A program made the position numbers and the translations under genes. The notes below the pieces were generated by a model. It was not told the origin of the DNA. It saw nothing but the letters and a program-made list of their open reading frames with translations, and did no database searches. 42,586 nt of DNA from the IMG/VR virus record IMGVR_UViG_3300031638_000003, positions 1 through 42,586 of that record, one strand, 5' to 3'. Shown piece after piece: positions 1-5,918 of this stretch (position 1 is the stretch's first letter; each line of letters opens with the position of its first letter). Source of the DNA: a virus.

Positions 1-20
1 TTTTGTCGCGTTTTTAGGTG

Positions 21-338
21 GATTCACGATTCATGCCGGGGAATCGTTTTTATGGGTTCCAGTGACCGGGACTCAAACATCGCTTTAAAAGGCCGTTTTA
101 GAGCTTCCTAGACCCTATGGACTCACCTCCTGAATCGTGCTAAATAATGGGGGATGCCGAATCAAAACTTGTTATGCGCTAAGTGCATAGGTGCATCAAT
201 TTTTGCATAGCTCATTAGGTATGCGCTCAGATCATATCAGCCATGCGCTCAGATCATAGATAATAAGGTATGCGCCTAGGTCATAGGTCATATGCGCTAA
301 GATCATAGCTCACCAAGAATTGGAACGAATCGTGAATC
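21..338. repeat. Iteron array flanked by a 12-bp inverted repeat (putative replication origin or control region)
   Basis: Five copies of a 17-bp motif, consensus ATGCGCTMAGRTCATAG, begin at 174, 221, 243, 270 and 292, all in the same orientation with spacings of 47, 22, 27 and 22 bp. A perfect 12-bp inverted repeat flanks them: GATTCACGATTC at 21-32 and GAATCGTGAATC at 327-338. There is no convincing gene here. Directly repeated iterons in a non-coding stretch upstream of the early genes are typical of initiator-protein binding sites at origins, or of regulator arrays; the function is inferred. Confidence 0.55.
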
Positions 339-358
339 TGCTTGTCAACCCCGCATTA

Positions 359-578
359 TGTCACATTGACCGAATCATGTATTTCTGCCACGTTGCTCAA
401 ATGTCACGTTACCAAAATATCACAAGACACAAAAAATCGTACCTGTTGCGAATTAGCCACTGTGTCAAAAATGTCACGTCAAGGTGGCAATCGTGTTTTA
501 CCGAATCAGTTGCTCAAATGTCACTGTGTCAAAAATGTCACACCTGTTGCAAATCGGTTTTGTCAAGCACTTTGTCAC
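359..578. repeat. TGTCAC repeat cluster with a 20-bp direct repeat
   Basis: TGTCAC occurs six times on the + strand, at 359, 402, 472, 519, 536 and 573. Two longer direct repeats contain it: a 16-mer starting GTTGCTCAAATG at 392-407 and 509-524, and a perfect 20-mer starting CACTGTGTCAAA at 458-477 and 522-541. The 132-codon open frame across this stretch (320-718) is low-complexity and repeat-derived, and I do not call it a gene. This is probably a protein-binding region related to replication or early control. Confidence 0.5.
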
Positions 579-675
579 GAGATGCGAACGTATTCCAAAT
601 CCTGAATATAAACAATCACTTATATAAGCCGAACCCCATATTCAAGAAACCGAATGTGTTTTCCCGCCCAAATCG

Positions 676-780
676 GACCCCCCTACGTGGGAAAATGACC
701 CCCCTACGTGGGAAATAGCCCCGTGGGAATTAGTTTGGCCCCCGTGGGAATTAATACTTGACGCCCCCGATGGAAAATGA
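676..780. repeat. Five tandem ~21-bp repeats overlapping a putative early promoter
   Basis: Successive units begin at 676, 697, 718, 738 and about 762. Units 1 and 2 share GACCCCCCTACGTGGGAAA; units 3 to 5 are shorter variants of the form GCCCCCGTGGGAATTA. The 20-24 bp period is about two helical turns, so all units lie on one face of the DNA. The array runs directly into a TTGACG box at 758-763 and the first early gene at 816. It looks like an operator array for a phage or host regulator; no binding protein can be named. Confidence 0.5.
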
Positions 781-786
781 TTTAGT
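758..786 (+). promoter_or_regulatory. Putative early promoter
   Basis: TTGACG (758-763) and TTTAGT (781-786) are separated by 17 bp, just upstream of the first rightward gene. The -35 box is good but the -10 box matches TATAAT at only four of six positions. The last tandem repeat unit fills the spacer, which would make the promoter controllable by whatever binds the repeats. The assignment is weak and rests on position plus the -35 element. Confidence 0.35.
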
Positions 787-815
787 GATTCGTATATTAA
801 CAAAGGAGAAGGATA

Positions 816-962
816 ATGTTACATAAAATGGACAAGGAAGTCTGCGATAACTGTGGTCGAATGGTAGACGAAGATGATATAGACGACCAGGGTGTATGCA
901 AGCACTGTTACGAATACTCACAACAAGCAGAAGAATGGAATGAACATGAACCCGACTTTTAA
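816..962 (+). CDS. Small zinc-ribbon-like protein (48 aa)
   Basis: This is a 48-codon frame starting MLHKMDKEVCDNCG. It has two CxxC pairs, C10/C13 and C28/C31 (CKHC), spaced as in a one-metal zinc ribbon, followed by a strongly acidic C-terminal tail. A clear ribosome-binding site (AAAGGAGAAGG) lies a few bases upstream of the ATG, which supports the start and the reality of the gene. It is the first gene after the control region, and the next gene starts inside its 3' end (940). Function is unknown; small zinc-ribbon proteins in this position are often host-takeover or transcription-modulating factors, but nothing in the sequence proves that. Confidence 0.65.
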   Translation: MLHKMDKEVCDNCGRMVDEDDIDDQGVCKHCYEYSQQAEEWNEHEPDF

Positions 963-1257
963 TCACGACAACAAAGTATATACTGTAGCTGTAGCCACCA
1001 AGAAGGATGGCCCTATAGCCCTAAACCTGCCCCTTATGGTGATGGAGAAGGCTGAGGCTACCGCTAAGTATATAAACCAACACATGGCCTCTCAGGTGAG
1101 TAGGATTGGCCTACTGTGTGTCGCATATAACACCACTGCAACAACTATGATCCCACCGTACGTGATTAATATGGAGGATGAATGGAACTATATGCTTGAC
1201 GAGGATACCGAATCACTCTATACCACTATTAATACACATGCAGGAGGAAGCATCTAA
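940..1257 (+). CDS. Hypothetical early protein (105 aa)
   Basis: I do not recognise a family. The frame is open further upstream, but the ATG at 940 (MNMNPTFNHDNK...) or the one at 946 is the likely start, because the upstream part overlaps the zinc-ribbon gene. The protein has no transmembrane segment and no obvious motif. It shares its stop with the start of the next gene (TAATG), so the two are translationally coupled. It lies in the early block with other small unassigned proteins. Confidence 0.6.
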   Translation: MNMNPTFNHDNKVYTVAVATKKDGPIALNLPLMVMEKAEATAKYINQHMASQVSRIGLLCVAYNTTATTMIPPYVINMEDEWNYMLDEDTESLYTTINTHAGGSI

Positions 1258-1520
1258 TGACTAACACTATTAACAAAACAACAGTACGTGACGTAGTTAA
1301 AGCTCGTGGTACACGGTTTGCAACAGTTACATTCGTCAAGAAGGACGGTACAGAGCGCACAGTAAATGGCCTCTTCCGTCCAGCATCACACATCGTTGGC
1401 AATGCTAAGGGTCGTGTGGTTAGTGAGGCCATGAAGGCTAACGGATACATCCCGATCTTCTCTGTCGCTGAGAATAGCTGGAAATGCTTCCACGAAGAAG
1501 CTGTGTTAGTAATATCATGA
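1257..1520 (+). CDS. WYL_2/DUF2693-like Sm/SH3 beta-barrel protein (87 aa)
   Basis: The central stretch, FATVTFVKKDGTERTVNG, matches the short beta-barrel family annotated as WYL_2 (formerly DUF2693), common in phages: strand, KKDG turn, strand, then a small basic C-terminal half. The start overlaps the previous stop (TAATG) and the stop overlaps the next start (ATGA), so it sits in a tightly coupled operon. The family's role is unknown; a nucleic-acid-binding role is plausible from the fold. The family call is from memory of the motif. Confidence 0.55.
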   Translation: MTNTINKTTVRDVVKARGTRFATVTFVKKDGTERTVNGLFRPASHIVGNAKGRVVSEAMKANGYIPIFSVAENSWKCFHEEAVLVIS

Positions 1521-1912
1521 CACCGTTAATGTGTCTCGCAGCGGCTGTCTTCTTTGAGGCCAGGTCAGAAAGTCTGGATGGACAGGTGGCAGTCGCTGAG
1601 GTGGTTATGAACAGAGTAGAGAGCGACAGGTGGCCTAACGATATATGTCGTGTGGTATTCCAGGATAAACAGTTCAGTTTCACCCACGATGGAAAATCGG
1701 ACAACTACCATAAGTATAATAGTAATGTTCGTGACCGCCTTGCCATTGATATAGCTGAGACTATTGCTAAGTCAGTGATTAAGGGCGACAGAATAGGGGT
1801 TACATCTACTCACTATCATGCTACCTATGTCAAACCATACTGGTCTACTCAGTATCACCTGGATGGTCGTTATGGTACACACATCTTTTACACAGCACCG
1901 AAAGGTAAGTAA
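1517..1912 (+). CDS. Cell wall hydrolase, SleB/Hydrolase_2 family (131 aa)
   Basis: The protein begins MTPLMCLAAAVFFEARSES and continues with GQVAVAEVVMNRV and QFSF, the signature of the SleB/Hydrolase_2 lytic-transglycosylase-like fold; E14 in FEAR is the expected catalytic acid. I chose the ATG at 1517 because it overlaps the previous stop (ATGA) and starts at the domain boundary; an in-frame ATG at 1484 would add 11 residues. The length fits a bare catalytic domain with no signal peptide or binding module. It lies in the early block, far from the endolysin/holin cluster, so its role may be peptidoglycan remodelling early in infection or an accessory lysin needing holin release. Confidence 0.75.
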   Translation: MTPLMCLAAAVFFEARSESLDGQVAVAEVVMNRVESDRWPNDICRVVFQDKQFSFTHDGKSDNYHKYNSNVRDRLAIDIAETIAKSVIKGDRIGVTSTHYHATYVKPYWSTQYHLDGRYGTHIFYTAPKGK

Positions 1913-1913
1913 T

Positions 1914-2069
1914 ATGAATACCACTTTAGAGCAACACTTGCGGGACATGGGCTTCATGCAGCCAACCGCACTATCAGAGCTTAATGCAGTAGCAGATACT
2001 CGACACATTTACTTAGAGAAGGGGTACTTCAATGACCCCCGCGATAGGAATATGGAGGTGCCATTCTGA
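1914..2069 (+). CDS. Hypothetical small protein (51 aa)
   Basis: A short frame, MNTTLEQHLRDMGFMQ..., begins 1 nt after the hydrolase stop, and its TGA overlaps the ATG of thyX (TGATG). No family is recognised. The tight packing on both sides supports it as a real gene. It is soluble and mildly acidic. Confidence 0.5.
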   Translation: MNTTLEQHLRDMGFMQPTALSELNAVADTRHIYLEKGYFNDPRDRNMEVPF

Positions 2070-2713
2070 TGATTGAGGTAACATACATAGACCATATGGG
2101 TACTGACCTATCTGTCGTTAATGCAGCACGGGTTAGCTTCGGTAAAAGCCACAAGGAGATGCAAGCAGATGACACCAAGCTAATCAAGTACCTAGCCAAG
2201 CATAAGCATATGTCACCCTTCGGTCATGCCTTTGCATCCTTCCACGTCAAGGCCCCTATCTTTGTCGCACGTCAACTGGTTAAACATAAGTTCCTACGTT
2301 GGAATGAGATCAGTCGTAGGTATGTGGACAATGAGCCTGAGTTCTATCAGCCTGATGTATGGCGTGGACGTAGTGCTGATAAGAAGCAGGGTAGTGAGGG
2401 TTCCATTGATCAGGATGGGTACAGAAGTGATCAGACTGCTGAACACTTCACTAGAATTAGTAATGATAATGCTTTATACCTTTATAACCATCTGCTTGGG
2501 GAAGGTATATGCCCTGAGCAAGCCCGTATGGTACTCCCACAGTCCACCATGACTGAATGGTACTGGTCGGGTAGTCTTGATGCCTTTGCTGATATGTGTA
2601 ACTTACGGTGTAAGCCTGACACACAGGCAGAGACACGGTTAGTTGCAGACATTATTGCTGGTAAAATGATACACTTATTTCCTGCATCATGGGAGGCTTT
2701 AACAGATGAGTAA
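2069..2713 (+). CDS. thyX: Flavin-dependent thymidylate synthase ThyX (214 aa)
   Basis: ThyX makes dTMP from dUMP using FAD, NADPH and methylene-tetrahydrofolate. The ThyX motif is at residues 72-85, [14 protein letters not shown]. Compared with the canonical RHRxxSxNxxSxRY, both leading Arg are Lys and the first Ser is Arg, while the NE, S and RY parts that bind FAD/dUMP are kept. The upstream [10 protein letters not shown] and downstream PEQARMVLP segments are typical. The length is normal for the family. The gene is coupled to the preceding small gene (TGATG). With the RNR and the MazG-like enzyme it supplies dNTPs for phage DNA. Confidence 0.93.
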   Translation: MIEVTYIDHMGTDLSVVNAARVSFGKSHKEMQADDTKLIKYLAKHKHMSPFGHAFASFHVKAPIFVARQLVKHKFLRWNEISRRYVDNEPEFYQPDVWRGRSADKKQGSEGSIDQDGYRSDQTAEHFTRISNDNALYLYNHLLGEGICPEQARMVLPQSTMTEWYWSGSLDAFADMCNLRCKPDTQAETRLVADIIAGKMIHLFPASWEALTDE

Positions 2714-2921
2714 ACTGTATGACCTAGAAGAAAAGATCATGGACTGCTGGTCAGTATGTAATGACCTTGGGGTAGTGCTTAGACAAATAGGTGATGGTGA
2801 CCGTGAGCCTACACCTGATGAAATGATGAATACCATCATGGGTATGCAACAGCTATACCAGTGGAAGTTTGAGCAACTGATCAACAAGTATGAGGAGGTA
2901 ATAGAGGCACAACGTAAGTGA
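2706..2921 (+). CDS. Conserved phage hypothetical protein (71 aa)
   Basis: [27 protein letters not shown]... is a small helical, acidic protein of a type often seen in marine podo- and siphophages. No function is assigned. The start overlaps the end of thyX by 8 nt. There is no membrane segment; the C-terminal half is predicted to be helical ([17 protein letters not shown]). Confidence 0.6.
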   Translation: MSKLYDLEEKIMDCWSVCNDLGVVLRQIGDGDREPTPDEMMNTIMGMQQLYQWKFEQLINKYEEVIEAQRK

Positions 2922-2924
2922 CAT

Positions 2925-2966
2925 TACTGTATTAGTTAGGAGGCAATACTTGCCATTACTAACACC
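2925..2966 (+). other. Nested hairpin in the short gap after the 71-aa gene
   Basis: The gap contains an outer GTTAG/CTAAC pair enclosing an inner GGCAA-TAC-TTGCC hairpin. No U-tract follows. It could be an RNA processing or stability element; the evidence is only the dyad symmetry. Confidence 0.25.
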
Positions 2967-2986
2967 CCAGTATTAGGAGAGGATAA

Positions 2987-3160
2987 ATGACTAAGCGGAT
3001 ACCCATGAAGGGTGGTGATGAATACGATGGGCTTACTAAAGCACGTAGGTTCTACCTCTGGAAAGCAGGGCAGTTAAAGAAGATCAAACGTGCCTATAAC
3101 AAAAGGTTCCGTAAGTACGGCAGTGCCGTAGCTAACAGCAAGGAGAATGTTGATGACTAA
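2987..3160 (+). CDS. Conserved basic phage protein (57 aa)
   Basis: This small, lysine/arginine-rich protein begins MTKRIPMKGGDEYDG and contains KKIKRAYNKRFRKYG. The MKGGDEYD start is a recurrent motif in marine phage small proteins. A good ribosome-binding site (AGGAGAGG) precedes the ATG. The high positive charge suggests nucleic-acid or ribosome contact, but no function is known. The stop overlaps the next start region. Confidence 0.6.
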   Translation: MTKRIPMKGGDEYDGLTKARRFYLWKAGQLKKIKRAYNKRFRKYGSAVANSKENVDD

Positions 3161-3308
3161 GGGTATTATTACTGTAGATAATATACAAGACAACGAGGAT
3201 GGATCTGCTAAGGTCACATTGGATATGGACCCAGAGACATACCACAAGATCTTTGAGTATGGATTTATACAGCTTGTAAAGAAGGGTATGAAAGTAGATG
3301 GAAAATAA
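3153..3308 (+). CDS. Hypothetical small protein (51 aa)
   Basis: A frame starting MTKGIITVDNIQ overlaps the previous gene by 8 nt and the sigma-like gene by 11 nt. It is acidic and has a hydrophobic helix-like end (IFEYGFIQLVKKG). No family is recognised. It is called from tight operon packing and an upstream AAGGAG ribosome-binding site. Confidence 0.5.
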   Translation: MTKGIITVDNIQDNEDGSAKVTLDMDPETYHKIFEYGFIQLVKKGMKVDGK

Positions 3309-3813
3309 AGAGATACTAGATATGTGTCGCAGGCTGGCTAGACGTTACAGGAACAGACAGGACTATGATGATCTAGTATCTGAGGGGGTAGTTAAGTGCC
3401 TAGACCTACGTGCTGGTGGGGAGAAAAACCCTGCCGCACTATACTACAGTGCCAGGGAGGCTATGTTCTACTTCGCTAACGTAGGTTCCTCACAACTGAC
3501 TTACCCTAAAGGACGTATGGGTAAAGATGCTAAGAAGTCCGACACCAGCATATACATAGCTGTGGACGACAGTGAGGTTGAGTATGAGCTAGAGACCACA
3601 GAAGATATATTCGGATCATACGAAGTGAAGAATATATTACAGACTTTAGGCGACAGGTTAACTGATGCTGAGAAGGAAGTACTGGTGAGTCTTTGGAATA
3701 ATAACAACAACTTAGTTGATACTGGTAGGGATCTTAACAAGACTAAGCAGTCAATAGATCGACACAGAAACAACATCAGACGTAAAGTTGAAACAATTTG
3801 TGATGTTGACTAA
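3298..3813 (+). CDS. Sigma-70-like transcription factor (171 aa)
   Basis: The N-terminal third (residues about 5-65) contains ARRYRNRQDYDDLVSEG and ...YYSAREAMFYF, resembling sigma region 2. The C-terminal part (about 115-165) has LTDAEKEVLVSLWNNNNNLVDTGRDLNKTKQSIDRH, laid out like a sigma region 4 or related helix-turn-helix. The length fits a small ECF-like or phage sigma factor. Its stop codon is embedded in the -35 box of promoter P1, and three matching promoters with a non-standard spacer motif exist in this genome, so it may direct middle and late transcription. A plain HTH regulator is the alternative. Confidence 0.6.
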   Translation: MENKEILDMCRRLARRYRNRQDYDDLVSEGVVKCLDLRAGGEKNPAALYYSAREAMFYFANVGSSQLTYPKGRMGKDAKKSDTSIYIAVDDSEVEYELETTEDIFGSYEVKNILQTLGDRLTDAEKEVLVSLWNNNNNLVDTGRDLNKTKQSIDRHRNNIRRKVETICDVD

Positions 3814-3834
3814 TCGTAGATTCCGACCTTATAG
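3806..3834 (+). promoter_or_regulatory. Phage promoter P1 (before the primase-helicase)
   Basis: TTGACT (3806-3811), a 17-bp spacer ending in TCCGACC, then TTATAG (3829-3834). The -35 overlaps the stop codon of the sigma-like gene. The same architecture recurs at 7776-7804 (+) and 41792-41820 (-). The next start codon (3910) leaves a leader of about 70 nt that is rich in T and A. Confidence 0.75.
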
Positions 3835-3909
3835 GGTTATGTGGTACTAACGTAAGAACGTATGTATTACTACATAATAATATATACTACTAAAGAAAGA
3901 GACGTAAGT

Positions 3910-5481
3910 ATGACAGACGTAGCACACCAACCTTGTCCATATGTGTCGTGTGGATCAAGTGACGCATTTTGCTATAACACCGACATGAAGATTGGTAAGT
4001 GCCACGGTTGTGGTTCTGGTTACCCCTCCAAGGGTCAGATGTTCTCTTGGGCCAAAGATAAGTACCCGACGAAAGGACGAGACGATATGTCAGTATTGGA
4101 ATACACAAGACCTAAGCAAGAAGCACACTCCCAGGGGAATTATGTACCCCTCCGTGGAATCACTTCTAACACCATGCAGGACTATAACGTACTGACGTAT
4201 TCTGATCGTCAAGAGTATGTGTACCCCTCTGGTGGAATTAAGGTTCGTCGCTTAGACGAGAAAGCCTTCTACGCTAAGGATGGCTTCAAGGGTGACGAGC
4301 TATTTGGTATGAATATGTTTCCTGCGGGTTGTTCTAAGTTCGTAACCATCACTGAGGGTGAGTTAGACGCCCTCTCAGTATCACAAATGATGAAAAGTCA
4401 GTACACCAACCCTGTTGTGTCGTTACCCTCTGCAACGCCCTCTAAGAAGCTCTGGGAGAACTGTAACGAGTGGCTAAATAGCTTTGAGCGTATCATCCTG
4501 TCGGTGGATACAGATGATGCTGGCAATGCTCTTGCTGATCGTATGGCAAGACTGTTTCCTAATAAGATCTACCGCATACAACATGGTGAGTTTAAGGACG
4601 CTAACGACTTCCTGGTTGCAGGCAAGGCATCTGACTTTAAGAACCTATGGTGGAAGCCAACTAAGCACACGCCAGAGAATATCTTAAACACAGCTGACGA
4701 GTTCTTGAAGTTGTACACTGATACGCCAGAGCATACTTACTACCCAACTGGTATTACTGCACTGGACGATAAGATCATGGGGCTTATGCAGGGTCACTTC
4801 ACGGTATTCAAGGCACCTACTGGTATCGGTAAGACTGAGCTAATGCGTTACATGGAATACAGCATGTTAAAGCAGGGAATACCTATTGCAGCTTGGCACT
4901 TAGAAGAGACGAAGCTACGATCACTACTGGGTCTTGTGTCGTATCATGTTGGGGATAACTTAACTCGACGTGACCTGATCGAAGACAAGGAAGCTGATGG
5001 CGTTGTACGTGAGGCTATTGTCGATCTAACCAAGGACGAGAACTTCTATCAATTCTACCTTGGTGATGGTCAGGGTACTGACGAGCTTATCGACCAGATA
5101 CGTTTCTTTAGTCAGGCGTGTGACTGTAAGTTCGTATTCTTTGAACCTATCCAGGATGTAGTTGTTGGTAGCTCTGAGGAGAACAAAGAGAGTATGCTGG
5201 CTGACCTATCTATTCGTCTGTCTAAGCTGGCAGCGGAGCTTAACGTAGGTATTGTGACTATTGCACACACTAATGAGTATGGTGACCCAAAGTACTGTAA
5301 GATGATTGGGCAACGTGCATCTGTTATTATCGACTTGCACCGTGACAAAGAAGCAGATACGATAGAAGAACGTAATACAACGTACCTTAAAGTGGAGAAG
5401 AACCGACCTTGTTCAGAAGAAGGGCAAGCAGGTAAACTTCGGTTTAGTACAGAGACATTTATGTTAAGGGAGTTACACTAA
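3910..5481 (+). CDS. Bifunctional DNA primase-helicase, T7 gp4-like (523 aa)
   Basis: This protein unwinds the fork and primes lagging strands. The N-terminal zinc module has C9, C14, C31 and C34. The TOPRIM fold shows EGELDAL (149-155) and SVDTDDAG (198-205). The RecA-like DnaB/gp4 helicase has Walker A APTGIGKT (302-309), a downstream FVFFEPIQD Walker B-like strand, and a QR-containing segment (GQRASVIIDL). I chose the ATG at 3910, after a GAAAGAGACG ribosome-binding site, because the 16 residues from 3862 are not family-like. It is preceded by promoter P1. Its stop overlaps the endonuclease VII start. Confidence 0.93.
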   Translation: MTDVAHQPCPYVSCGSSDAFCYNTDMKIGKCHGCGSGYPSKGQMFSWAKDKYPTKGRDDMSVLEYTRPKQEAHSQGNYVPLRGITSNTMQDYNVLTYSDRQEYVYPSGGIKVRRLDEKAFYAKDGFKGDELFGMNMFPAGCSKFVTITEGELDALSVSQMMKSQYTNPVVSLPSATPSKKLWENCNEWLNSFERIILSVDTDDAGNALADRMARLFPNKIYRIQHGEFKDANDFLVAGKASDFKNLWWKPTKHTPENILNTADEFLKLYTDTPEHTYYPTGITALDDKIMGLMQGHFTVFKAPTGIGKTELMRYMEYSMLKQGIPIAAWHLEETKLRSLLGLVSYHVGDNLTRRDLIEDKEADGVVREAIVDLTKDENFYQFYLGDGQGTDELIDQIRFFSQACDCKFVFFEPIQDVVVGSSEENKESMLADLSIRLSKLAAELNVGIVTIAHTNEYGDPKYCKMIGQRASVIIDLHRDKEADTIEERNTTYLKVEKNRPCSEEGQAGKLRFSTETFMLRELH

Positions 5482-5918
5482 TGACACAAGGCGAGTTTGA
5501 GTTCGGTGAGACTAAGGCCTGTAGAGTTTGCCAGGAAGAAAAGCAACTTTCAAGTTACTATGAGTACACCCCAGGAGGTCTTAATTTCACTACTTGTAAG
5601 CCATGTATGCTGAAAATTAATAACCAGGTTAAGAGGTTAAACAAGGGTTACAAATCACTTAAACCACTACATTGTGAGTGCTGTGGATCTTATGGTATAG
5701 ATACTGGACTTGACCATTGCCACCACACTGGTTCTTTTAGGGGTTTTATATGTCAGTCTTGTAACACTAAGCTAGGGATGTGGGGTGATACTTATGAAAG
5801 TGTTGTTGATAAAGACCTTGATCCAATGTACGAAGAGTATTTGTACAGAGCTAGTCTAAGAAATGGTAGTAACAAAAGAATTGAAACAGGCAGAGAGAAA
5901 AGGGGTCAATATAGATGA
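5481..5918 (+). CDS. Recombination endonuclease VII-like HNH nuclease (145 aa)
   Basis: The protein has an N-terminal zinc-like pair set (C14/C17, C39/C42) and then the endonuclease VII core: CxC-C at 65-68, LDHCHHTGSFRGFICQSCN with D78-H79 as the catalytic pair, C91/C94 and N95. The family resolves branched DNA (Holliday junctions) or nicks DNA. The gene sits between helicase and polymerase with overlapping starts and stops (TAATG and ATGA). Free-standing HNH genes in this position can also be homing endonucleases, but the motif is closer to EndoVII. Confidence 0.85.
   Translation: MTQGEFEFGETKACRVCQEEKQLSSYYEYTPGGLNFTTCKPCMLKINNQVKRLNKGYKSLKPLHCECCGSYGIDTGLDHCHHTGSFRGFICQSCNTKLGMWGDTYESVVDKDLDPMYEEYLYRASLRNGSNKRIETGREKRGQYR

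Noticed and set aside
40-135. tRNA-like sequence on the - strand (GTTTGAGTCC near 85-95)
   Set aside because: The T-arm stem does not pair, and there is no matching acceptor stem or anticodon arm.
320-718. 132-aa open frame in the left control region (and an 87-aa one at 342-605)
   Set aside because: Both run through direct repeats and lack a ribosome-binding site; the protein is repeat-derived and its frame is not coupled to other genes.
5398-5415. Fourth copy of the TCCGACC promoter (ACCGACCTTGTTC)
   Set aside because: No TTGACT at the right distance and no TTATA box; it is inside the helicase gene.
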